Of a DNA stretch of 32,171 bases, positions 25,563 through 32,171 are shown piece after piece. The stretch's first letter is position 1. Each line of letters begins with the position of its first letter. The position numbers and the translations under genes were made by a program. This DNA comes from Planctomycetota bacterium. GTDB taxonomy: Bacteria; Planctomycetota; Planctomycetia; Pirellulales; UBA1268. Location of the stretch: the NCBI GenBank assembly GCA_014238855.1, contig JABAAH010000019.1, positions 13,234-45,404 on the forward strand, in the 5' to 3' direction. The notes under the pieces are model-generated. The model was not told the origin of the DNA and made no database searches. It saw nothing but the letters and a program-made list of their open reading frames with translations.

Positions 25563-27353
25563 ATGCAACAACCACGAAGCACACACAGCACACGGAAAAC
25601 AGCCTGTAGTACTCCAGTAATATTGCCAGTAATGTTGCTCGTAGTTCTCGCAACCCAACAACCTGCCAGACTCTCCGCTGCCGACGACACGTTCACACAG
25701 GTCTTGGCAGCTCAACAAGAACGCATCCGCACAATTGAAACTGCTGCAAAAACCTCAGTTTCAATTTTTGCTGGCAGTGCTGGAGGTGGTTCTGGCGTAC
25801 TCATTAGCCCTAATGGTTACGCCCTTACAAACTTTCATGTTGTTCAGCCAGCAGGAATTGCCATGCGATGTGGGCTGAATGATGGTCAAATCTATGATGC
25901 TGTTCTCGTTGGACTTGACCCCACAGGTGACCTAGCGGTTATCAAACTGCTTGGCAAAGACACCTTTCCTTATGCTTCTATAGCCGACAGCGATACGGTT
26001 TCTGTAGGTGACAGTTGCTACACAATTGGGAATCCATTCTTACTAGCAACAGACCTCCAACCGTCAGTGAGCGCTGGTATCGTGTCAGGCGTACACCGTT
26101 ACCAATTCCCGGCTGGCACGCTCCTGGAATATGCTGACTGCCTCCAAGTTGACGCTGCCATCAACCCTGGCAATTCAGGGGGAGGGCTTTTTAATGCAAG
26201 CGGAGATCTCATTGGAATTAATGGACGTGCCTCATTTGAGAAACGTGGAAGAATAAACGTTGGGGCAGGGTACGCGATTTCTGCAAATCAGGTACGGAAC
26301 TTCCTTGGCATACTCAAGGGTGGCCATCTTGCAGACCACGCAACGCTTGCCGCAACAGTCGCAACGAGTGCTGATGGACGTGTTGTCGTCTCTGATATTC
26401 TTGAATCTTCAGACACGTGGAGAAAAGGACTTCGGATCGACGACGAAATCATTGAACTTGCTGGAAAAAGTGTCCGAAGCGTGAATAGTTTCAAAAACAT
26501 TCTGGGGACTCTACCCGCTGGCTGGCGGATTCCCGTTGTCTACCGTCGCGAGGGACGGCCGACTGAAATATTTGTCGAACTCGCAGGAGTGCATACACCT
26601 GCGATGCTGAATGAACTTATGGCCGGTCGCCGCGGAAAACCTTCTGCACAGAACAAACCTGGTGATAAACCCAAGCCAAACCCGTTAGCCCCTGACCTCA
26701 AAGACCTTCCGGAAACAATCCAAAAATTCTATGAACGTCGTTTTGGCTATGCGAACTTTTTCTTCAACCGTGTTGAACTTGAACGGGTTCAACATACGCT
26801 CGAGCAAAGAAAGCTTTCATTGGAAAACCAAGAAAGCACGTGGAGATACCAAGGACGTCTCGAAGCCGGTGGCTCGTTTGAAATTGAACTCAACGATCAG
26901 TCTGCAAAAATTTCTCTGCCAACTGGAATATCTCGTTGGGAACAAGTTGTTGCCGACGCAGGTCTCGCTGCTGAAGCCGGATTTGATGCAAGCCCTCCCG
27001 GCTCTGGCGGCATGCTCGCTGCGCTCACCATATGGCGACGCCTACTCCTTAAAGGACCAGAAAACATCGGCGGAAGAATGACATACTGGGGCCAACAGCC
27101 TCTTTATTCCACGACCACAAATCAGCTCACCGATGTGCTTGAACTGACAACGAGCAATTGCCGTGCGAGGTTTTTTGTTGATACATTCGGTAACGTTGTA
27201 CAAGTGACTTTTTTCCTTGGCACCTCCTCCACGTCGTGTGATCTCTATTTCAAGGGACTTGGTGAACGCGGCCCGTACTGGCAGCCAACCCGCTTGACCG
27301 TGACCTACGACGGTGGTCGATTCGCTACATTTCTTTTTGATGTGGAATCCTAG
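25563..27353 (+). CDS. HtrA-like trypsin-fold serine protease with PDZ domain
   Basis: This 596-residue exported protein has a signal peptide (about 1-40, ending RLSAADD). The protease domain keeps the full triad: His92 in ALTNFHVV, Asp123 in GDLAVIKL and Ser205 in NPGNSGGGLFN. A PDZ domain follows at about 262-340 (ILESSDTWRKGLRIDDEIIELAGK). After a Lys/Pro-rich linker a beta-rich C-terminal domain of about 230 residues has no family I recognise. HtrA proteins degrade or refold misfolded extracytoplasmic proteins. It is the only one of the three adjacent trypsin-fold proteins with an intact triad. The next gene follows after 8 bp. Activity is predicted but not shown by sequence alone. Confidence 0.93.
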   Translation: MQQPRSTHSTRKTACSTPVILPVMLLVVLATQQPARLSAADDTFTQVLAAQQERIRTIETAAKTSVSIFAGSAGGGSGVLISPNGYALTNFHVVQPAGIAMRCGLNDGQIYDAVLVGLDPTGDLAVIKLLGKDTFPYASIADSDTVSVGDSCYTIGNPFLLATDLQPSVSAGIVSGVHRYQFPAGTLLEYADCLQVDAAINPGNSGGGLFNASGDLIGINGRASFEKRGRINVGAGYAISANQVRNFLGILKGGHLADHATLAATVATSADGRVVVSDILESSDTWRKGLRIDDEIIELAGKSVRSVNSFKNILGTLPAGWRIPVVYRREGRPTEIFVELAGVHTPAMLNELMAGRRGKPSAQNKPGDKPKPNPLAPDLKDLPETIQKFYERRFGYANFFFNRVELERVQHTLEQRKLSLENQESTWRYQGRLEAGGSFEIELNDQSAKISLPTGISRWEQVVADAGLAAEAGFDASPPGSGGMLAALTIWRRLLLKGPENIGGRMTYWGQQPLYSTTTNQLTDVLELTTSNCRARFFVDTFGNVVQVTFFLGTSSTSCDLYFKGLGERGPYWQPTRLTVTYDGGRFATFLFDVES

Positions 27354-27361
27354 AGAACCTA

Positions 27362-28432
27362 ATGGCTACTACAACCCTGCGTAACACGTGCAATCACTCG
27401 AGATCACTTGAATTTTCTGTCGCGCTTGCTGTTGCAGCACTCACTCTCTGTCCAGCCTCAGTGAGAGGCGGCGATGTCACTTCAGTAAGTGTCGATGCTG
27501 CAAGCCGTGTCACAAAAATTTATGGAGCGGGGGGAATCCGGGGTCTGGAGTCGTACCAGACAGGAATACTTGTCTCTTCGTCAGGCCATATTATCACCGT
27601 GCTGAGTACAGCAATCGACTCAGAGGCGATTGATTGTGTTCTCGATGACGGTCGCCGCTACATGGCAAGCCTCGTTGGCGTTGACCTACGCCGGGAGCTA
27701 GCAGTCCTAAAAATAGATGGCGATGACCTTCCCCATTTCAAACTCTCTGCTGACTCTCCTCGGCAAGTCGTTGGCACCCGCGTACTGGCTTTATCGAACC
27801 TTTTCGGTGTAGCAGTCGGCGACGAGCGAGTGAGCGTTCAGCATGGCGTTATTGCAGCTCAGATTCCACTTCGTGCCCGTCGTGGTTCTCATGAGGCTGC
27901 CTACCGTGGAGATGTGTACATACTCGACTGCACGACAAATAACCCTGGTTCGCCGGGCGGCTGCCTCGTGACATGGCAGGGACTTTTTATCGGCATGCTC
28001 GGAAAAGAGCTACGATCTGCTCAAAACGGAACATGGCTGAGTTACGCAATACCAGCCAACGAGCTAGCGCTCGGTCTTGAAATGATTCTCAGTGGACAGA
28101 CTGACCAATCGCTGGCTGATCAAACACAATCTCTCGACTTTGACCTTCAGTCACTTGGCTTCATACTTGTTCCTGATCTACTCGACCTCACACCACCATT
28201 TGTGGAAGCCGTGACACGAGATACATTCGCTGCAGCTTCTGGCTTACAGACTGATGATCTCGTTGTTGCTGTTGGAAATCGCACCGTCACATCACAGCGA
28301 GGGCTTCGGCAGGAACTATCCCGTTTGATTCCCGGCGACCCAATTCAACTGAGTATTATACGAGATGGAAGTATTGTCTTCGTGGACCTTGGAGTGATTC
28401 CCGCCATTGCTGAACCAACGAGAAAAAGGTGA
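27362..28432 (+). CDS. Trypsin-fold pseudoprotease with PDZ domain
   Basis: The 356-residue exported protein (signal about 1-36) aligns with the preceding HtrA-like protease through TGILVSSSGHIITVL, GVDLRRELAVLKI, NNPGSPGGCLV and a PDZ-like end (about 262-345: AASGLQTDDLVVAVGNRTV). By alignment the catalytic positions are all changed: His becomes Ser82, Asp becomes Glu112, and the nucleophile Ser becomes Pro198 (NPGSPGG against NPGNSGG). The fold-forming glycines are kept, so it is a folded but inactive relative, not a decaying pseudogene: the frame is intact and the gene spacing tight. It may bind peptides, regulate the protease next door or act as a scaffold. Roles are inferred. Confidence 0.88.
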   Translation: MATTTLRNTCNHSRSLEFSVALAVAALTLCPASVRGGDVTSVSVDAASRVTKIYGAGGIRGLESYQTGILVSSSGHIITVLSTAIDSEAIDCVLDDGRRYMASLVGVDLRRELAVLKIDGDDLPHFKLSADSPRQVVGTRVLALSNLFGVAVGDERVSVQHGVIAAQIPLRARRGSHEAAYRGDVYILDCTTNNPGSPGGCLVTWQGLFIGMLGKELRSAQNGTWLSYAIPANELALGLEMILSGQTDQSLADQTQSLDFDLQSLGFILVPDLLDLTPPFVEAVTRDTFAAASGLQTDDLVVAVGNRTVTSQRGLRQELSRLIPGDPIQLSIIRDGSIVFVDLGVIPAIAEPTRKR

Positions 28433-28453
28433 CGGAATGAATGGAGCCCTGGA

Positions 28454-30586
28454 ATGAACGGAACCTTGAGACGTGTGCCCTCGTACTGTTTCAGTCTTAC
28501 AGTGTGGCTGCTTTGCGTTGCCTCACTGAATTTTTACTGTACCGCTCTTGCCGAATCGCCGGAACAAGCTCTTGCTGAACAACCGGAACCAGCACTCGCT
28601 GAACAAATAGCGTTTCAGACTGCCGTACGCACAATTGCGCAATCTGTCGTTCGAATAGAAGCGAGCGGCCTCTCCATTGCTGCTCTCCAAGGCGGACGAG
28701 AAGCAACACCGACAGCGGGGCCATCAAGTGGTCTTGTTGTTGGATCTGAAGGCTGGATTCTTACAACTGAATTCGCTGTTCCTGCTGATATCAAAGAGGT
28801 TGTCATAACTCTTCCGCCGAGCCAACAAACAACGAAAACAACAAAACAACCGCTCGAACGACTCGTTGGTCGAGTGGTGGGCCGTGATCTCAATCGGCGA
28901 CTTGTATTGCTCAAGTGCGAGCCAAAAACACCGCTTGCCGAACCTCAGTTTGCTACTCAAAAACCTATCCAACAAGGAGCATGGGCTCTTGCTGTTGGCC
29001 GAGTGTGGGATCCTTACGAACCGAGTGTGGCGATCGGCATTGTTTCAGCAGTCGACCGATGCTGGAGCAGGGCTATCCAAACAGATGCAGCTATATCACC
29101 AGTCAATTACGGTGGTCCCCTGCTTGATATTCAAGGTCATGTTCTTGGCATTATTGCACCACTGCCAGCTGAGGCTGCAGGCATGGAAACGGGAACTGAG
29201 TTGTACGACTCGGGCGTCGGCTTTGCCGTACCCATGCATGACATAGTACCTCTGTTACCTCGTTTAAAAAAAGGTGAAACGCTCAGGCCCGGGCTTCTCG
29301 GCATTGGATATTCTACAACCGACCCTATCAATGGACGCCCTGTTATCGAAATAGTGCGAGCCGACTCTCCTGCAGCAAAGTCAGGAATACAAAGTGGTGA
29401 TCAAATCATCAGTATCGATGGTCAAACTATTCAACGCATCGCAGATATTCGACATGCGTTAACACCAAAGCTTGCAGGTGACTCAATCAAGATGATCCTT
29501 CGACATGAAGGCGAAAAAACACCACAGACAATACAGGCTGTTCTTACTGACACACTTCCACCATGGAAGCGGTCAATGCTCGGCATTATTCCAGCACGCC
29601 GAACATTGAAGGCGAAAAACAAAAAAGTTCAAAACAATGGTGTTATCGTCGACTCGATTTGGCCGAACAGTCCGGCTGAAAAAGCTGGGCTCCAGCCAAA
29701 AGATACCATTACAGCTATTGCCGTCACTGGGGCCGCCAATGCAGACAGCCTTCCTTTTCGGCCTCTTGCATCTTCAAATCAACTTGCTGGTTTTCTCGGT
29801 GGACTCACGGGCAGCACTGATGTTGTTCTCAAAGTTCGTCGCGAGGAAGTGTTCCAGGATTTTTCCATGACGACAGCCCCATTTCCGGAAACACCTTTAC
29901 CGGGAACACCTTTCAAAGATACCCCTGCTGCTACACCAATACCCGGCAACACCCCACCAGCAGCAATCGTAAAGCTTGAAATCCCTGAAGTTGCAGAGAC
30001 GTCATGGGCAGTCGTTCCAGACCAGCAGGAAGGGCCGCCTTTGGGTGTACTTGTATTTTTTGATGAGCCATCTGGAGCTCTTTCAGAAAATGCTGTAACT
30101 GCTTGGGCAGCCAGCTGGCGGGAAGCTGTTACCCGGCACGGTGTTGCTGTTGTCATACTCCCTTCTTCAGACTCAAACACCTGGCGACAAGCAGACTTAG
30201 AACGAGTGGGGAAAACAATGAATGTTCTCTCGCAGCGGTATGAGATTGATCCCACCAGAATTGCTTTCGCTGGTTTCAGAGCAGGAGGGACATTTGCATG
30301 GCTTGGAGCCAACCGGTTCGAGACAATTGTTCGAGGCGTATGTCTTATTGACGCCGACATACCGAGGAGATCAAAAATTCAAGAAGCTTCACCAGAACGC
30401 TTCCGTTGGGTACTTTTCGGCACAGCAAATAAAGAGGACACAAACGCAGAGATACAGCAACCATTCGAAAAAAGTGAACAACTACTCCGCAGTGCCGGCA
30501 TGCCAGTAGGCTTCTTATCATTTGCAGACGATGAAGAAAAAGCATTGAGACTCTGCCAATGGGTTGAGGCACTTGGACTTCTTTAG
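28454..30586 (+). CDS. Multidomain pseudoenzyme: inactive trypsin fold, two PDZ domains, degenerate hydrolase-like domain
   Basis: The 710-residue protein has a signal peptide (about 1-34) and then a duplicated PEQALAEQ-like octapeptide. A trypsin fold occupies about 52-270, but the triad positions read Phe107 (ILTTEFAV for His), Arg149 (LNRRLVLLK for Asp) and Tyr219 (SPVNYGGPLL for Ser). PDZ domains lie at about 278-365 (VRADSPAAKSGIQSGDQIIS) and 372-465 (IWPNSPAEKAGLQPKDTIT). A Pro/Thr-rich linker (475-505) leads to a domain resembling an alpha/beta-hydrolase. Its nucleophile elbow reads AGFRAGG, with Arg609 in the place of Ser in GxSxG, and its last segment has no obvious catalytic His. 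Both enzymatic modules therefore look inactive. It closes the plus-strand series. The hydrolase assignment is less secure than the trypsin-fold call. Confidence 0.87.
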   Translation: MNGTLRRVPSYCFSLTVWLLCVASLNFYCTALAESPEQALAEQPEPALAEQIAFQTAVRTIAQSVVRIEASGLSIAALQGGREATPTAGPSSGLVVGSEGWILTTEFAVPADIKEVVITLPPSQQTTKTTKQPLERLVGRVVGRDLNRRLVLLKCEPKTPLAEPQFATQKPIQQGAWALAVGRVWDPYEPSVAIGIVSAVDRCWSRAIQTDAAISPVNYGGPLLDIQGHVLGIIAPLPAEAAGMETGTELYDSGVGFAVPMHDIVPLLPRLKKGETLRPGLLGIGYSTTDPINGRPVIEIVRADSPAAKSGIQSGDQIISIDGQTIQRIADIRHALTPKLAGDSIKMILRHEGEKTPQTIQAVLTDTLPPWKRSMLGIIPARRTLKAKNKKVQNNGVIVDSIWPNSPAEKAGLQPKDTITAIAVTGAANADSLPFRPLASSNQLAGFLGGLTGSTDVVLKVRREEVFQDFSMTTAPFPETPLPGTPFKDTPAATPIPGNTPPAAIVKLEIPEVAETSWAVVPDQQEGPPLGVLVFFDEPSGALSENAVTAWAASWREAVTRHGVAVVILPSSDSNTWRQADLERVGKTMNVLSQRYEIDPTRIAFAGFRAGGTFAWLGANRFETIVRGVCLIDADIPRRSKIQEASPERFRWVLFGTANKEDTNAEIQQPFEKSEQLLRSAGMPVGFLSFADDEEKALRLCQWVEALGLL

Positions 30587-30592
30587 ATACGA

Positions 30593-31912
30593 TCAGATGG
30601 AAGCCGTGGGCTTCATCGCCGTTTTAGAGACTTTATTCCAATACCTTGAAAACCTGCCAAGATCTTTCACCCTGCTGGGATCACAAAATGGCGGCCAATC
30701 GATCGCAAAAACGGGGAGTGTCACTGATAGCGTTTCGGCAACGTGACGCACTGCTGGACACGATGTCTTGGCAACACTGACTGCATTGACAGTGTATGCC
30801 TGAGCTCTCTCTTGCAAGACCGACGCAGAATTCCCAAACCACACTTCAAGGTCTGGGAAATCTGCAAAGCATTCACAAATAAACGCAATTCGTTTGAAGG
30901 ATGGAAGTTCTTCAGACAACACGTGTGGGTCAAAAATAAAAACGGCTGGCGACGCAGGAGCTCTCAGCAGGGCAGGGGACTGTGTCGAGAGTGAATCTTG
31001 CGTAATCCACACGAGTGATTCATCGGGAACGTCACGGGTGTCATATGAAATGACTGGTGGTATCGTCAGTTTCTCACTTCTTTCACCATAGGTACGTACG
31101 AACAAGCTCTCGTTAAGCTCTTCGTATGTTCCTTCAAAATCACAGTGTCCTAAAACAGGACACACCTCACAATGAACTCCGTTAGTAAACCGTTCCAGAT
31201 TATTACGATTAAATATATACGGCTTGCTCGAAAATACTCCGGCAACCCATTGCCACGAAAAATTATTGCTCGCGGGATCGGCATCAAGCAGATGCTTTAG
31301 AAACCACGCAGCACCGACCTTCCATGAGACTTTTCGGGTATGGACAAGCCACGAGGCAAGCCACATGCGCTCGTGATTGTGAAGCCAACCATCCCGCACA
31401 AGTTTTTTACAGAACGCATCGACACATGCTAGTCCGGTTTCCCCATTCGCAATATCCTCGGGAAGATAATCAATCACTTCTCCTCGAGGTTCTGCTGCGG
31501 GGGTTTCTAATTCTTGCCAAACGCCTTCAGGCCGAGCTTCCCGAACCCGCTGCCAATAATCTCGCCAGCCTAATTCAGAAACCAGCTTTTCAGCTTGCGA
31601 CGCATGCTCAACCTTAGAGATCGCTGCGTCCCGAACCTCTGCCAGAGATAAAACTCCGTGACGTAGCCATGGGGACAATCGTGTCACTGCTCCCGACACA
31701 AAATTTCTTGTGGAGCCATATCGGACAGGATCAAGCGTCTCAAGCTGAGCGATCGCCTGAGATCGACCTCCTCGAAAATACCGCTTGGGAAAATTTTCTA
31801 CTTCAGCAGAAGTCGGGTTGGACAGTTCACTGCCGGTCGCTGAATGAAGCAAGCGAGCGAGTTGCGCATAAAGCTGTTGGGGATCATTTCTGTATGACTG
31901 AAGGTTTTCCAA
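30593..31912 (-). CDS. Photolyase/cryptochrome-like flavoprotein with apparent domain permutation
   Basis: The frame starts at TTG 31912 with GAGG nine bases upstream; an in-frame TAG lies just before it, so no larger start exists. The 439-residue product begins with the photolyase FAD-binding domain (about 40-245): VTRLSPWLRHGVLS, ELGWRDYW, GLACVDAFCKKLVRDGWLHNHERM and DADPASNNFSWQWVAG. A three-Cys cluster, CEVCPVLGHC, follows at 248-257. Residues 298-425 then resemble the alpha/beta domain normally found at the N-terminus: SLVWITQDSL, AVFIFDPHVL, KRIAFICECFADF and FSRYWNKV. The order is thus reversed relative to known photolyases. Light-driven DNA repair or blue-light sensing is likely. The gene converges on the operon with a 6-bp gap. 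The FAD-domain call is strong, the permutation inferred. Confidence 0.88.
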   Translation of the reverse strand: MENLQSYRNDPQQLYAQLARLLHSATGSELSNPTSAEVENFPKRYFRGGRSQAIAQLETLDPVRYGSTRNFVSGAVTRLSPWLRHGVLSLAEVRDAAISKVEHASQAEKLVSELGWRDYWQRVREARPEGVWQELETPAAEPRGEVIDYLPEDIANGETGLACVDAFCKKLVRDGWLHNHERMWLASWLVHTRKVSWKVGAAWFLKHLLDADPASNNFSWQWVAGVFSSKPYIFNRNNLERFTNGVHCEVCPVLGHCDFEGTYEELNESLFVRTYGERSEKLTIPPVISYDTRDVPDESLVWITQDSLSTQSPALLRAPASPAVFIFDPHVLSEELPSFKRIAFICECFADFPDLEVWFGNSASVLQERAQAYTVNAVSVAKTSCPAVRHVAETLSVTLPVFAIDWPPFCDPSRVKDLGRFSRYWNKVSKTAMKPTASI

Positions 31913-32041
31913 TATGCGATTCCTCTACCTGCCTCAGAAAGCTGAGACACTCGGCAGTATATTCAGACAAATACAAAACTGCCTTAAACGTGGGATATCA
32001 AAAATCGTAGCTCATTGCACCCGTGAAGTAAATCGATCGTT

Positions 32042-32068
32042 CCGCTTGTTTACCAGGTACACAAGCGG
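32042..32068. promoter_or_regulatory. 27-bp near-perfect palindrome upstream of the photolyase-like gene
   Basis: The half-sites ccgcttgt and acaagcgg flank an inner tacc-a-ggta. Twelve of thirteen pairs match around the centre at 32055, with one T/C mismatch. It lies about 130 bp before the TTG start. No T run follows on either strand, so it is not an intrinsic terminator; an operator or cruciform site is more likely. Confidence 0.5.
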
Positions 32069-32102
32069 GCACAAGTGAGCCGCCACTGCAAGCAGCGTTG
32101 CA

Positions 32103-32171
32103 GTGCCTCCTTCAGCACAGTGCCTCCTTCAGCACAGTGCGTCCTTCAGCACAGTGCCTCCTTCAGCACAG
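32103..32171. repeat. 17-bp tandem repeat, at least four units, continuing past the window
   Basis: The unit gtgcctccttcagcaca occurs at 32103, 32120, 32137 (one base changed, c to g) and 32154, and a fifth begins at the last base. The 17-base period shifts frame, so it is unlikely to be coding. Each unit has gtgc and gcac ends able to pair, and an inverted repeat ctgcaa/ttgcag (32086-32103) sits at its edge. Confidence 0.9.

Noticed and set aside
27362-28432. Functional trypsin-like protease or a pseudogene
   Set aside because: All three triad positions are substituted, which argues against protease activity; the intact frame, signal peptide and spacing argue against gene decay.
31669-32010. 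Plus-strand frame of 113 codons overlapping the photolyase-like gene start
   Set aside because: It is antisense to well-supported flavoprotein coding sequence and its translation matches no family I know.
32103-32171. CRISPR-like array
   Set aside because: The 17-base units are directly adjacent with no spacers and no cas genes are present; it is a simple tandem repeat.

Overview
The window looks like a chromosomal segment of a planctomycete, probably an uncultured marine relative of the Pirellulales. This is inferred from family content: two neighbouring secreted sulfatases, a giant secreted beta-propeller protein, a prenyltransferase-repeat protein, and a long MoxR/DUF58/VWA gene train whose members resemble planctomycetal proteins. 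Base composition is moderate, and GTG and TTG starts are common. No phage, IS, integron or CRISPR element was seen.

Layout. (1) 1-1672: the 5' part of purE (minus, cut by the window edge) diverges from a Sua5-type threonylcarbamoyl-AMP synthase gene, followed by a tRNA-Phe(GAA) gene. (2) 1726-5595 (minus): a probable two-gene sulfatase operon and an HU-family gene with a clear intrinsic terminator. The downstream sulfatase has an atypical CSTFR active-site motif. (3) 5957-30586 (plus): thirteen co-directional genes. A 1597-residue PQQ-like propeller protein and a prenyltransferase-repeat protein lead. Then come a MoxR AAA+ ATPase, a DUF58 protein, a BatA-like VWA protein, a second membrane VWA protein, a large DUF4175-like membrane protein, a secreted coiled-coil protein, a secreted helical protein and an NPCBM-like secreted protein. 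Three trypsin-fold proteins close the series. Gaps are 8-149 bp or short overlaps, and no terminator was seen inside. (4) 30593-31912 (minus): a photolyase/cryptochrome-like protein converging on the operon with a 6-bp gap. (5) 31913-32171: non-coding, with a 27-bp near-perfect palindrome and a 17-bp tandem repeat that runs off the window.

How the genes may work together. MoxR ATPases act with VWA-domain partners in protein maturation. Here one MoxR is followed by three proteins with MIDAS motifs, two of them membrane-anchored, and then by secreted coiled-coil and beta-rich proteins. I infer an envelope assembly or quality-control machine. Its last three genes are the most striking: one HtrA-like protease with an intact His/Asp/Ser triad, then two homologues in which every triad residue is replaced. 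The third also carries two PDZ domains and a hydrolase-like domain that lacks its nucleophile serine. One live protease beside two pseudoproteases suggests a regulator, scaffold or peptide-sensing arrangement.

The second highlight is the photolyase-like protein. Its FAD-binding domain comes first and a segment resembling the photolyase N-terminal alpha/beta domain comes last, which looks like a circular permutation of the usual fold.
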